A DNA stretch of 46,375 nucleotides from the IMG/VR virus record IMGVR_UViG_3300030328_001894, positions 1 through 46,375 of that record; one strand, 5' to 3'. This DNA is from a virus. This document shows, one piece after another, positions 1 to 8,515 of the stretch (the first letter of the stretch is position 1; every line of letters begins with the position of its first letter). A model generated the notes under the pieces. The model worked only from the letters and a program-made list of their open reading frames with translations, did not search any database and was not told where the DNA came from. Both the position numbers and the translations under genes were made by a program.

Positions 1-755
1 TTGTACTCATTAGACACACCACGATAGCGTGTTGCTAATGAAGTTCCACTAAAGAGAGATATAGCAGTTTTAAAAATCTGCGTATAGCCTTCTCTATCGT
101 AAAACTCGTCTTTCCATCCTTCTGGATCAGTTGAACCTTCAGCAAAAGCTGAACCAACTACCTGACCTTTTGAGTCAGCGTCAATGCGAAGTTTAGAAGC
201 AGAAGCTTCAGTAATTTCACCACTAACAGATGAAGTTGGTTTATAAACAACCTTTATGAATGTACCAGTAATCCTAGCATACGCAGAATTTGTTGTCAAA
301 TCTGGGTCTGCTGATATTTTCCAATATCCAATAGCTGGGACATCACTTCCGTCACTGCCATCAGCATCATATTCACATTCAATCGCTACCATCTGACCGT
401 TAAGTAAGAAGTTAGGTTGAGTTGCTGTAGTTACAACACGACCATATTTATCATAAAGACAATCTACCTGCAAATTCGTTATATTGAAGTTAGCATCACT
501 GCCACCATGAGCAGAAGTTACTGCTGCTGTTTGTACTTCAAAATTACGACGTTGCCACTGATGACGCTGCTCTAAAAATTTAAAAACAGGATCGTCAGTT
601 GGTTTTTTTGCAACTTTAGACAAATATGTGAAAAATGGAGACTGTTTAGGAGCGAGTTCAGCAACTCTCTCACCAAAGTTAAACATTCGTCTTGAATGGT
701 CAACTGATGAGCTATTCATGCCAGCACCACTATTGATGCTATATACATTTGCCAT
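1..755 (-). CDS. Major capsid protein, partial (C-terminus off the left edge)
   Basis: An uninterrupted frame begins at an ATG (753-755) preceded by a GGAG ribosome site and stays open to base 1, giving about 251 visible residues. It follows the scaffold-like gene in the order terminase, portal, scaffold, capsid. The N-terminus reads MANVYSINSGAGMNSSS, then a segment containing RVAELAPKQSPFFTYLSKV and FLEQRHQWQRRNFEV, a style I associate with HK97-fold coat proteins of marine phages. A central beta-rich part with many Thr, Asp and Gly follows. The product would form the icosahedral shell. The call rests on position, size and general resemblance. The C-terminal half is outside the window, so fold completeness cannot be judged. 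Confidence 0.75.
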   Translation of the reverse strand, partial: MANVYSINSGAGMNSSSVDHSRRMFNFGERVAELAPKQSPFFTYLSKVAKKPTDDPVFKFLEQRHQWQRRNFEVQTAAVTSAHGGSDANFNITNLQVDCLYDKYGRVVTTATQPNFLLNGQMVAIECEYDADGSDGSDVPAIGYWKISADPDLTTNSAYARITGTFIKVVYKPTSSVSGEITEASASKLRIDADSKGQVVGSAFAEGSTDPEGWKDEFYDREGYTQIFKTAISLFSGTSLATRYRGVSNEY

Positions 756-782
756 AATTTACTCCAAATAGTTTCCGTTTAA

Positions 783-1727
783 TTAATTAAAAGGGTTTTG
801 TTTATTATAGTCAGCTATCATACTGTCTACAATAGTATCTTCTATATTACCCTCTGTTTGTCTATTTTGAGAAGGCATGACTCCCATAGACGCTGGAACT
901 TGTTGTGCCCTTTTTACCTGTTGAAACTCTCCAGATGGAGTAGCTGCTTGAGGTGCAGGGGAACTTAATCCTTTGTCTGCGGCATATAATCTCCAAAGAT
1001 TATCAAGACTGATCGAACCAGGATCAGACATAACTTTAACAAAATCTTCTGCTGTTTGTGAATCAACTTTAAATTTATCCATAACCTGCGTTCTAACTTC
1101 ATTTAGTTCACTTGCCTGCTGCTGTTCATACTGTGCACGTTGTATATCTGCTTGACGTTGTTGTTGCATTTGGTCTCTTTCGTCTTGCAACATTGCCATT
1201 TGATAATCAAATTGCATAGTTTTGTAATCATCCATCTCATCACGCCAAGTTTGCTCATCACGAACAAATTTAGCACTCTCAGATTGAGGATCAGACATTG
1301 CTTCATCCATATTAAAATTATACGGTCTTTGCGGCTTCTCTGGGGGATCAGGAAACTCAGGTTCAGGTTCAACTTGTGCCTCTTGCTGCTGCTGAGGTGC
1401 CTGTTGCGTAGCCAATGTATTAAATTGTGCTTGTAACTGGTCACGCTCATTTTTTAGCTTATCTGCTTGAGACTGCCAATATTGATATCTTACTTGTTCG
1501 TTGTCCTCGGGTTGTATTTCTCTTGAAGGTTCTTGTTCAAGTGCTCCTTGATCCTGTTGAGCAGCTAAATCTGGTTCAACTGGAACTTCTGGCTTTGAAA
1601 AGGCTTCTGAAAGACTTCCTTCTTCACCACCGAATATGACATCATCAACTAGAGAGCCCTCATCTTGAACTTCCACTGAACGTGGTTCTTCAACTACAGG
1701 GGTATCTGCTGTTTGTACTTCAGTCAT
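783..1727 (-). CDS. Scaffolding-like protein between portal and capsid
   Basis: The 314-residue product is acidic and very rich in Gln, Glu, Asp and Pro, with a long predicted coiled coil in the middle (QSQADKLKNERDQLQAQFN and a later Gln-rich helix around residues 175-215). The ATG has AGGAG just upstream. No catalytic motif is visible. Low complexity, acidity, coiled coil and location between portal and major capsid genes are the classical signature of a head scaffold that directs procapsid assembly and is later lost. The 27 nt separating it from the capsid gene point to co-transcription. A head-decoration or minor head protein cannot be excluded. Confidence 0.7.
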   Translation of the reverse strand: MTEVQTADTPVVEEPRSVEVQDEGSLVDDVIFGGEEGSLSEAFSKPEVPVEPDLAAQQDQGALEQEPSREIQPEDNEQVRYQYWQSQADKLKNERDQLQAQFNTLATQQAPQQQQEAQVEPEPEFPDPPEKPQRPYNFNMDEAMSDPQSESAKFVRDEQTWRDEMDDYKTMQFDYQMAMLQDERDQMQQQRQADIQRAQYEQQQASELNEVRTQVMDKFKVDSQTAEDFVKVMSDPGSISLDNLWRLYAADKGLSSPAPQAATPSGEFQQVKRAQQVPASMGVMPSQNRQTEGNIEDTIVDSMIADYNKQNPFN

Positions 1728-1735
1728 AATTTCTC

Positions 1736-3928
1736 CTATTTTTTAGATTGCTTCTTCTTAGGGCGAGAAGAAGGTGAATCTGTTTTTGAAGTAGCATCAG
1801 CTACTCCTTTTTTTACTGACCCTAAAGCGTCATCTAGGCGTTTCTCAAAAAGAGTGCCAGACATTTTTGCCCGATTTGTAGTTGCCTTTAAATCAGACTT
1901 CGTTTTTTCGATTTCGGCTTTCATCTTGGCGTGATATACTTCACGCTCTCTCGTCTGCAAGTCTCCTTGCATTTGTTCGATAGTTTCAGTTGCTTGCTGT
2001 ATTTGCGATTGCAACTGTTGTATCAAATCTGTTCTTTGTAGTACGCCTTCCATATCGAATACTTCTGTTTTCTTCAATACTTCTTGTTTATCAATAATGC
2101 CTTTTTCATAAGCATCCATATACATTTCAAGCTGTGCCATTCTATTAGTTGGCATAGTTGAGCCTGTAACGACTACAACATCATATTTACCTATAGTAAT
2201 ATCATTTAAAATTTTTATTGCACCAGTTTTATCGTCGAATAATCTCTTATTAACAGTATATTCATTTATACTATTATTTGGCTGTATAAGTCTAACGACC
2301 TTCTGGGTAGTATACAACTGCTGCATTATTGGAATAGCTATTTGGCCAAGTCTATTAAGACCAGCTTCAATATCAGCTAGTTTGCTTTTCATTTTACGCT
2401 GACCAAACTCATCTAAACTAACTGTTGCTTTATATGTATGAGGAGCTACAGCAGAATTACCCATTGTCATTTCGTAAAGGCCTAGCTGATGATCAATATC
2501 GTTTTTAGCAGTATTTTCATTAGAGTATAATTCGTTCGGCAAGGGAGTTGGCTGAACTGGTGTTGGCTGCCCCTGATCAAAATCAACCTCGATGGCTACT
2601 CCAGGCTGGGCCCATTTCTGCTCAAACTCCCTCATATCTACCGAACCTGATGGTATTAAAATCTTTGTATTGGTACTAGTAGTAGCGTGGGCGATAATAA
2701 GACTTCTTGTTTTATTGATGTATTCCTGCATACCCTTTACCATGCGAACATCACTCATTGGATAGGGGGTTCGGGTATGTTGGTTCATAAAGAACACTAT
2801 TGGATACTTATCAACTGGTAAAACACGAGAATATAAATGCTTATCGCCCATAATCACGCATTGTTTAATTCTTTTAGTTGGAACTACAACTACATCAACT
2901 TGCCCCATTTCAACTAATTCTTTAAATGTAATTTGCTGTACTTCAGGCTCTTTTGGCATATCTAATCTGCCTTGAGCTGTTGCTTCTTGAACTTTTTCTT
3001 GATATAGAGCTTGTAGTTGCTGTATAGCTCTTTCTGCTTGCTCTTTTTCAGCAATTACTTGACCTTGAATAATCCAAGCTGGCTGCTGTAAATATTCAGT
3101 GTATTCTTCTTCGTTAAGTAAATCTTCATCTCCAGTCATTGTTTCGAATATTCTATAATGATCAACCATTATTGGATAATATCTTTCATATCCTCTTATA
3201 TACTCATTACTTTTACCAAAATTAGCTATTGTCTGAGTATCAGTTGTTTCAGGCCAAGTTGTTTCACCATCATCTTCACGAGAAGTGCTAGGCCTATCTG
3301 TTAAATGAGTTTCAGTTGAAGCATTTTTAATTGCTTTTTCATACATAGGATACAAAGAAGCTGCTTGTTCTTTTGTATAGAGTCTTGATATGATAACATT
3401 TTCTGCATCATCAGCAAAAGGATGTCTTGAATTGGGGTCAATATAAACATCAAGGGGGTCTACATCGTGAATACAGACCTCTCCTTTACCCATATCCATC
3501 ATTGGGTCTATGTAAACAAGTGCACACCCGAGGCCAGTTACATAATAATCATCAACAATTCTTCTCATTACAGCATTACCTTCAGAGATTTGCCATATAT
3601 ATTCAAGTAAGCCATTCATAGCTTGGGCTACTTGATTGTCACTATCTTCTCTAGGGGATACTCTAAATTGAGGTTTATTTGCAGTTATAAGTGCTTTTGC
3701 TGCTTCTACTGCTGGATGAATACGGTTTACTACTAAAGCAGCTTGACCTCTTTCTTCCAATATTCTTTTTTGGTCAGAAGTCCATTGCTTGCCTAATCTA
3801 AATTCTTTATCTTCTTGAGCATGGTTTGCCCAAGTTTCACGCTTTTTTGAATAGGTTTTAAATATTTGTTGAGTCTCATCAACAAGTTTTTTGCCAGTTT
3901 TCTGATTTTTTGAAGAGTAAGCCATCAT
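1736..3928 (-). CDS. Portal protein, P22-like family
   Basis: The 730-residue product matches the P22-type portal in length and layout. The N-terminus is helical and basic, followed by a segment with ILEERGQAALVVNRIHPAV and ITANKPQFRVSPRED. The core includes DVDPLDVYIDPNSRHPFAD, and the C-terminal third (about 600-730) is a long Gln/Glu/Lys-rich coiled coil, as in portal barrel or crown extensions. The dodecameric portal is the DNA gate at the capsid vertex and docks the terminase. It lies directly downstream of the large terminase gene. The start is a double ATG (ATGATG) with only a weak ribosome site, so translation may be coupled to the terminase gene ending 13 nt upstream. Confidence 0.88.
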   Translation of the reverse strand: MMAYSSKNQKTGKKLVDETQQIFKTYSKKRETWANHAQEDKEFRLGKQWTSDQKRILEERGQAALVVNRIHPAVEAAKALITANKPQFRVSPREDSDNQVAQAMNGLLEYIWQISEGNAVMRRIVDDYYVTGLGCALVYIDPMMDMGKGEVCIHDVDPLDVYIDPNSRHPFADDAENVIISRLYTKEQAASLYPMYEKAIKNASTETHLTDRPSTSREDDGETTWPETTDTQTIANFGKSNEYIRGYERYYPIMVDHYRIFETMTGDEDLLNEEEYTEYLQQPAWIIQGQVIAEKEQAERAIQQLQALYQEKVQEATAQGRLDMPKEPEVQQITFKELVEMGQVDVVVVPTKRIKQCVIMGDKHLYSRVLPVDKYPIVFFMNQHTRTPYPMSDVRMVKGMQEYINKTRSLIIAHATTSTNTKILIPSGSVDMREFEQKWAQPGVAIEVDFDQGQPTPVQPTPLPNELYSNENTAKNDIDHQLGLYEMTMGNSAVAPHTYKATVSLDEFGQRKMKSKLADIEAGLNRLGQIAIPIMQQLYTTQKVVRLIQPNNSINEYTVNKRLFDDKTGAIKILNDITIGKYDVVVVTGSTMPTNRMAQLEMYMDAYEKGIIDKQEVLKKTEVFDMEGVLQRTDLIQQLQSQIQQATETIEQMQGDLQTREREVYHAKMKAEIEKTKSDLKATTNRAKMSGTLFEKRLDDALGSVKKGVADATSKTDSPSSRPKKKQSKK

Positions 3929-3941
3929 TAAAAATTAATAC

Positions 3942-5489
3942 TTACATAGTTAACCAGTCAAGTATTTTATTGCTTTTTATTTCAAGTACTTCTTTAGGGT
4001 CAAATTGGTCTTTTTTTATCCTACATGGCCTTGATCCTTCAAGCGCAGTCCATATAGCATCCATAATATCATCATTCTTACCTCTTGGATAAGATAGGAA
4101 CTCTTGCTGTGCTGTAAGGTCTTGAGTCCTAAAGAAGAACTCCCCTTTAGCAAAGGGAGGTACTAATGATAACAATCTTTCACTCTTTCTGTTCCGTGGT
4201 TTTACACCTTTTTCTAGTCCAGGTATATATAAGTTCTTTTCAAGCATTAAAGCTCTTGTAGAACTACGAAGAGCTTCTTGATATGCCACTGTTTCTATTT
4301 TCATCCTTTTAGGACGGAATTTTTCATATATCTCAATAATTTTTTTAGGTTGTAACGCTGGATCAAGCCTTTCTCTAAAAATGTCGACAATGTACTTATT
4401 ATTATCAGCATCGATAGCAATGGTAGCAATAACAAAATAGTCAGCACGGGCACTAAGACTAGATGCAGGGTCAACCCCAGTATAGAGCTCGACTGGTATA
4501 ATTCTCTTTTCATCCGCAATACTCCTAGACAAACAAGGTTGGTTATTAATTCTTTCAAAATCATAATGATGTAACTTTATATAATCTGGTTTAAATGGGG
4601 CATCATCAGGAGACTGAGCAATGTTCATATACTCCTGATAGAAACCGTTTATATTTCCAACACTTTCAAATTCACTTTTTATTTGAAGTATTCTATCTTT
4701 TGGAAAGCGTTCTGGCCAAATACTTTTTTCTTCATCATTCCATATGCTGTACCATAAAGTCTGCCAAGCGGGGCTATCCTTAGCCCAATATAAAAAACAA
4801 TCTTCAGAAATAACAGTACCAATCATAATTATCCTACCATCATCAGATAAGGATGGAATAACAGCTTCTGTCATCCATTTGCGATTTTTTGTCCTACCTT
4901 CTGGAGTAAAAGCATTTAACTCAGATTCAAAGTCATCAACAATAATAACATTAGGTCTTGTATCGCCTTCAATAAAACCACGAACTCTCTGTCCTGTACC
5001 AACTGCAATAATACGAGTACCATTTTTTAAGACTACATCTGTACCCGTCCATCTTTTAGCAGTAGTCGAACTAAAATCTCCATAAATAGCTCTAAAGTTC
5101 TCACTATGTTCTAAATGGTATTTAATACGAGATAAAAAGTTTATTGACTGAGCCTGAGACTCAGATACAATAACCATAAATAAATCATCATTAGGCCCTT
5201 TGTGTGCTATTTTATATAAAGGAAATATAAGAGAACATACTGTACTTTTTGCTGTACCACGAGGGGCTGCTATAAGAACACGCTTTGTATCATCGTCTTT
5301 TAATGATTTATAGATATCTCTATGAAAAGGTGGAGTCTCTTTTGCCAAGGCTGTTGGAAAGCAATACTTACCAAACCACCCCATATCTTTTCTAAAGCCA
5401 GCTTTTTCTTTTTCTAAAGCATAAGTTGCTTCATAATCATTTTCTTTTTGAATACTTTGGAGCTGTTCTTTGGCTAGAAGATTTTCCAT
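3942..5489 (-). CDS. terL: Terminase large subunit
   Basis: The 515-residue DNA-packaging motor has both expected domains. The N-terminal ATPase carries a Walker A-like APRGTAKST (residues 75-83) and a Walker B VIIVDDFES with Asp185/Asp186. The C-terminal RNase H-like nuclease begins with YTGVDPASS (Asp340 a likely metal ligand) and ends with KNDDIMDAIW, matching the conserved late Asp motif. It would cut concatemers and pump DNA through the portal. Its ATG overlaps the stop of the upstream gene as TAATG, implying translational coupling to the putative small subunit. Confidence 0.93.
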   Translation of the reverse strand: MENLLAKEQLQSIQKENDYEATYALEKEKAGFRKDMGWFGKYCFPTALAKETPPFHRDIYKSLKDDDTKRVLIAAPRGTAKSTVCSLIFPLYKIAHKGPNDDLFMVIVSESQAQSINFLSRIKYHLEHSENFRAIYGDFSSTTAKRWTGTDVVLKNGTRIIAVGTGQRVRGFIEGDTRPNVIIVDDFESELNAFTPEGRTKNRKWMTEAVIPSLSDDGRIIMIGTVISEDCFLYWAKDSPAWQTLWYSIWNDEEKSIWPERFPKDRILQIKSEFESVGNINGFYQEYMNIAQSPDDAPFKPDYIKLHHYDFERINNQPCLSRSIADEKRIIPVELYTGVDPASSLSARADYFVIATIAIDADNNKYIVDIFRERLDPALQPKKIIEIYEKFRPKRMKIETVAYQEALRSSTRALMLEKNLYIPGLEKGVKPRNRKSERLLSLVPPFAKGEFFFRTQDLTAQQEFLSYPRGKNDDIMDAIWTALEGSRPCRIKKDQFDPKEVLEIKSNKILDWLTM

Positions 5490-6295
5490 TATTTTTCTTT
5501 CTCTTCTGTGATTTGCTCTGTTGTTTTGCTTTCTGCCTGTTGTAACCCATCTGTTACCTCCGTTTGTGTTGCTTTAAATAGTTTTTTCTTTTCTTGAATG
5601 TCTGCAAGAGTTGTCTCTACAGTAGATGCTTCAATTTGTTGCGTTACTGTCATCTTGCCTTTATTCTTCATATCGTTCATATCCATTAGTTTATCTAATA
5701 CTGTCATAGCTACTTTAGGGTCACCGTCTTTTCCCATCTGTTCTCCATCCCAGTCCATAACTTTATCTAGTACAGCAGCTAGTGCTTTAGCTGTATCCAT
5801 TTTACCAATAGGATATTTTTCAATAATCTTATCTAATTCATCTTTTACCATATTACGAAAACCTTTTGTTTTAGTTATTTTAGTTATTTCATATTTCTTA
5901 CTATAAGGGAGGGCACCAAAAGCTAAGTGTATAGCTCTTTTCTTTGTCATTTTAGGCTGAGCTAGTAAGTATGCTAATTTTTTATATTCGTCTCTATTAA
6001 TTAAATACTTACCACGATTATTCTTACCGCTAATAGTGTAATTATTGACTCTACCTTGTGAATTTACTTTGCTTTTGGTAGAATTGATAAATGACGGGCC
6101 CCAAGGGTATTTAATGTTTAAATATCCATTTTTAGTTTCTAAGCGTTTTAGACATATGGCCACTTCTCCATCAGTGGAGATGCCATACTCTCCCTCAGAA
6201 ACTTCAAAAGGGTGTTTATACGACAAACCCAGTTCATCCGCTTCTTCTCGTGAATAAACTGGGTATTCTTTTCCAGATACTACTTCGTATCTCAC
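5489..6295 (-). CDS. Putative terminase small subunit
   Basis: The 268-residue protein starts at a GTG with no clear ribosome site. Its stop overlaps the large terminase start, a position typical of small terminases. Residues about 35-65 contain EYGISTDGEVA and NGYLNIKYPWG, which faintly recall NUMOD4-type DNA-binding modules. The middle part (residues about 105-200) is helical and basic. The C-terminus is an acidic, Gln/Glu-rich coil with a run of Thr. No catalytic residues are seen. The small-subunit call, recognising the packaging site, is an inference from location and from the DNA-binding plus oligomerising look. Confidence 0.5.
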   Translation of the reverse strand: MRYEVVSGKEYPVYSREEADELGLSYKHPFEVSEGEYGISTDGEVAICLKRLETKNGYLNIKYPWGPSFINSTKSKVNSQGRVNNYTISGKNNRGKYLINRDEYKKLAYLLAQPKMTKKRAIHLAFGALPYSKKYEITKITKTKGFRNMVKDELDKIIEKYPIGKMDTAKALAAVLDKVMDWDGEQMGKDGDPKVAMTVLDKLMDMNDMKNKGKMTVTQQIEASTVETTLADIQEKKKLFKATQTEVTDGLQQAESKTTEQITEEKEK

Positions 6296-6303
6296 AGATA
6301 AAG

Positions 6304-6414
6304 TTATTTGCCTCTTTGAGAGTACGTACCACGTACAACCTTAGGGGCTTCAACCTTTACTTTCTTTGCAACTTTAGCTGCGACCTTTTTAGTCGCTTTT
6401 TTTGCTTTAGCCAT
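6304..6414 (-). CDS. Small lysine-rich basic protein (36 aa)
   Basis: A short frame with a strong ribosome site (AAGGAGT, 6 nt before the ATG) encodes a 36-residue product that is about one third Lys and begins MAKAKKATKKVAAKVAKKVK. It resembles the Lys/Ala tails of histone H1 or HU-like proteins and would bind nucleic acid non-specifically. It lies between the lysozyme-like gene and the putative small terminase, so it may help DNA compaction or packaging. The strong ribosome site and exact fit between neighbours argue that it is real. The function is inferred from composition only. Confidence 0.7.
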   Translation of the reverse strand: MAKAKKATKKVAAKVAKKVKVEAPKVVRGTYSQRGK

Positions 6415-6424
6415 TATTGACTCC

Positions 6425-6913
6425 TTATCTTAGATATTTGTTATAAACTTCTACAAAATGCTCAGGATCACCTGCACCTAGTTCTGTATTGTAGTATTTT
6501 TTCCAATAATCAGCTAAACCTTCTACGGTATTAGGCATCCTTTTTGGAACTCTCCAATACTTTAATCTACAATGCACAATTCCTGCAGCGATATTCTTTT
6601 CAAGTATTTCTTCCCACTTCTTTTCATCAAAATCTTGCCAATGTTTAATATCTACTAAACTAGCTTCTGCACATTTAGCCATTAATTTTGTACGATGCTT
6701 TAAATAATGGGCAAGATTGTCTACAGCAGTAGCTGCTTCTACCTGGAAAAACGAACGAGCTGGCCCATCTCCCATTTGACGTATGTACTCATAACGGCTT
6801 TCGACAATACCAGTTGCAAGAACTAGATTAACTGCGTCTTCTGAAGCATACTTATCTCCCATTTTAGAGCAAACATCTGTAATAAGATTCTTCATTTGTT
6901 TTAAACTAACCAT
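6425..6913 (-). CDS. Lysozyme/transglycosylase-like endolysin
   Basis: The 162-residue protein has a single all-helical domain. The segment ATGIVESRYEYIRQMG places a candidate catalytic Glu38 after a hydrophobic helix, followed by GPARSFFQVEAAT (50-62), a pattern seen in goose-type and SLT-like lysozyme folds of phages (Glu, then a G-x-x-x-x-FQV loop). It would cut peptidoglycan glycan strands at lysis. The small coiled-coil membrane protein two genes upstream could be a holin-like partner. There is no signal peptide, so export would need a holin. A virion-associated muralytic role is also possible. Confidence 0.6.
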   Translation of the reverse strand: MVSLKQMKNLITDVCSKMGDKYASEDAVNLVLATGIVESRYEYIRQMGDGPARSFFQVEAATAVDNLAHYLKHRTKLMAKCAEASLVDIKHWQDFDEKKWEEILEKNIAAGIVHCRLKYWRVPKRMPNTVEGLADYWKKYYNTELGAGDPEHFVEVYNKYLR

Positions 6914-7031
6914 TTTCTTTTTCCTTTTGTTTATCAGCTTCTTTTAAAGCACATGCTGCACAATAATATGCACCATCTTGTTTTACAGTGGCTGGCTTGT
7001 CACAATCTATACAATGATTTGGGTGGGGCAT
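6906..7031 (-). CDS. Zinc-ribbon miniprotein (41 aa)
   Basis: A short frame between two genes encodes MPHPNHCIDCDKPATVKQDG followed by YYCAACALKEADKQKEKENG. The two CxxC pairs (Cys7/Cys10 and Cys24/Cys27) form a classic single zinc ribbon with a charged tail. The start overlaps the upstream stop as TAATG, and its stop overlaps the ATG region of the lysozyme-like gene, so it is in a tightly coupled operon. A role in protein or nucleic-acid binding is likely, but the target is unknown. Confidence 0.7.
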   Translation of the reverse strand: MPHPNHCIDCDKPATVKQDGAYYCAACALKEADKQKEKENG

Positions 7032-7336
7032 TAATTAGCCTTTCCGTTAATTCTACCTTTAAGATATGCTAAGTCATCAGTAACATCATTTAATTCTCTA
7101 ACGATATCTTCTCTATGACGTTGGCTTAAATCGTCTGATTTATTCCAACGATCTAACATTTTTAAAATAATTGACTCACAGTTTTCAATCGTACCTTCGA
7201 TTCTTCCAATATCAATCCTTATCTGGTCTAAATCTTCATTTTGTGTTTTTTGGCTTTTGATTAGATTCATAATCATCATTACGAATAGCGATACTATGAT
7301 TCCAATCGCACCGTATTCCATATATACGTCCATCAT
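7031..7336 (-). CDS. Membrane-anchored coiled-coil protein, holin-like
   Basis: The 101-residue protein has one strongly hydrophobic segment near the N-terminus (EYGAIGIIVSLFVMMIMNLI, residues about 7-26). A charged helical region follows, with IRIDIGRIEGTIENCESII and a second coil near the end. One membrane segment plus a cytoplasmic coiled coil is the layout of XhlA-like and other small lysis-associated proteins. The adjacent lysozyme-like gene supports a lysis cassette. Two adjacent ATGs are available; AAGG lies about 9 nt upstream. The holin assignment is inference; an accessory membrane protein fits equally well. Confidence 0.5.
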   Translation of the reverse strand: MMDVYMEYGAIGIIVSLFVMMIMNLIKSQKTQNEDLDQIRIDIGRIEGTIENCESIILKMLDRWNKSDDLSQRHREDIVRELNDVTDDLAYLKGRINGKAN

Positions 7337-7407
7337 ATTTTGTTACCTTTTTATTTATACTGTTATTTGTAGCCCATTGCCCTGTAGAAAAAAATTGAGG
7401 AACTGAT

Positions 7408-7593
7408 TTAAAGCTGTGTATTTGTTGAATCTGAGTTATTTTTTTCATTATATTGAGTAACAATATGATTATAAAGTTGTTCTCTTCTTCTTTGAGCCAT
7501 AAAACCCGTTATTTCTTCCATATTTTTGTAAATCTTTTGATAATCCAAAGAATCATCGCTTTTAATATAGTCATTAATGTTTAAACTAGACAA
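7408..7593 (-). CDS. Hypothetical small protein (61 aa)
   Basis: I do not recognise this protein. It begins MSSLNINDYIKSDDSLDY and is polar and helical, rich in Tyr, Asn and Gln, with no Cys, no membrane segment and a disordered NNSDSTNTQL tail. It sits between an unknown 233-residue gene and the holin-like gene on the packaging strand with an 8-nt spacer upstream. A GGA is the only ribosome-site remnant. It is retained as a gene because it fills the gap in operon order; a longer overlapping frame in the same stretch lacks a comparable fit. Confidence 0.5.
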   Translation of the reverse strand: MSSLNINDYIKSDDSLDYQKIYKNMEEITGFMAQRRREQLYNHIVTQYNEKNNSDSTNTQL

Positions 7594-7601
7594 TATATTT
7601 C

Positions 7602-8303
7602 CTACTTTCCGTATAATCCTTCTCTAAAAGCTTGTAATAAAGGATTGGCTCCTTGATTCATTTTTTTAGACAACTCTTTAACATACGGTAAAACACCGTG
7701 ACCATGCCATACGTCAGTCTTAGGTATTTCAAAAGCTTTGTTTGCATAAGAGCCAGTACCTTGTCTATGACCATAATGCTTACTCATTAAATCTCTATAA
7801 TACCACCATTTTTCTAAAGGAGTTCTTGGTTTTACTTTGCCTTCAAGCATTTTCTTGGCTTTTAGTATAATATCCACACCATTATCATCATAGCCCCTCT
7901 TCGATTTTCTTAAATTTGATACAAGTTGATGTTTAAAAGTTCCTTTTTTAAAAGGGTTTACTGAACCCATTGGGCCTGTTTCGCTATCTATCTTGGCTAT
8001 ATCACTCGGTTTTAAAAGTTTTAATTTTTTTACTGTAGAAGGAGATGTTAAAAAATAATTAGCTGCTATTTGGTCTCTTTTCATAGCAGAAGTAGCATTA
8101 GCCATACCAGTTTGCATCCTGGCTTCACTAAGTATTTTACCACTTCTGCGTAGGAATTGCTTCCTAGTCATTTGGGGATTAGTTACTATTGGAGCTACAG
8201 ACTTAAAAGGAATTTGTCTGGTTAGGTTCCTTGCTTTACTCCATTTTGAAGCAGCCATTGCTGCTGACATTAAACTTTTTGCTACTTTTGCTAGTCCTAT
8301 CAT
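7602..8303 (-). CDS. Hypothetical basic protein (233 aa)
   Basis: The product is strongly basic and helical, starting MIGLAKVAKSLMSAAMAASKW. Its central part is Lys-rich (LKLLKPSDIAK, NPFKKGTFKHQLVSNLRKSK), and the C-terminal region has KWWYYRDLMSKHYGHRQGTG and DVWHGHGVLPYV. The His-Gly-His and Tyr-rich motifs are distinctive but I cannot assign a family. The ATG overlaps the stop of the upstream 45-residue gene (ATGA). Basic character and location at the head of the packaging operon suggest a DNA- or capsid-associated protein. Confidence 0.65.
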   Translation of the reverse strand: MIGLAKVAKSLMSAAMAASKWSKARNLTRQIPFKSVAPIVTNPQMTRKQFLRRSGKILSEARMQTGMANATSAMKRDQIAANYFLTSPSTVKKLKLLKPSDIAKIDSETGPMGSVNPFKKGTFKHQLVSNLRKSKRGYDDNGVDIILKAKKMLEGKVKPRTPLEKWWYYRDLMSKHYGHRQGTGSYANKAFEIPKTDVWHGHGVLPYVKELSKKMNQGANPLLQAFREGLYGK

Positions 8304-8437
8304 TTACCTTGACCTTTGTATCTCTTGATATAGCGTGACTTAGAGCTTTTATGACTGTGTTTAGTGAGACTAGAGTTACCTTGTCTGGTCTTTTTTCCTC
8401 TTTTACGAGGCTTGTAGTCTACTAATTTTAATCTCAT
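8300..8437 (-). CDS. Small Arg/Lys-rich protein, first gene of the minus-strand operon
   Basis: A 45-residue frame begins MRLKLVDYKPRKRGKKTRQG and ends in SRYIKRYKGQGK. About 40% of residues are Arg, Lys or His, so it should bind nucleic acid or act as an internal capsid peptide. Its TGA overlaps the next ATG (ATGA), which supports translation. The ribosome site is weak. It starts about 45 nt downstream of a good sigma70-like promoter on the same strand, so it would be the first cistron of the packaging operon. Confidence 0.6.
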   Translation of the reverse strand: MRLKLVDYKPRKRGKKTRQGNSSLTKHSHKSSKSRYIKRYKGQGK

Positions 8438-8477
8438 CTTCGTCCAAAAGCTTATCTAAAGAGAAAACGCTTTCTTT

Positions 8478-8505
8478 TTGACTATAATTTATATAATAAT
8501 ATATA
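8478..8505 (+). promoter_or_regulatory. Sigma70-like promoter for the early operon
   Basis: TTGACT at 8478-8483 is separated by 16 bp from TATATA at 8500-8505, a good match to the bacterial housekeeping consensus in an intergenic control region. It points toward the rightward early genes, whose first start codon is about 310 nt downstream. This implies a long untranslated leader or an additional closer promoter. Confidence 0.5.
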
Positions 8506-8515
8506 CAAGATGCAA
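8488..8515 (-). promoter_or_regulatory. Sigma70-like promoter for the packaging operon
   Basis: On the minus strand TTGCAT (complement of 8510-8515) is followed after 16 bp by TATAAA (complement of 8488-8493). The predicted start of transcription lies near 8480, about 45 nt before the first minus-strand ATG at 8437. It physically overlaps the rightward promoter, so the two should compete for RNA polymerase. Confidence 0.5.

Noticed and set aside
7236-7463. 75-residue minus-strand frame across the 7337-7407 gap
   Set aside because: It overlaps two better-supported genes, and its composition is that of an off-frame reading.
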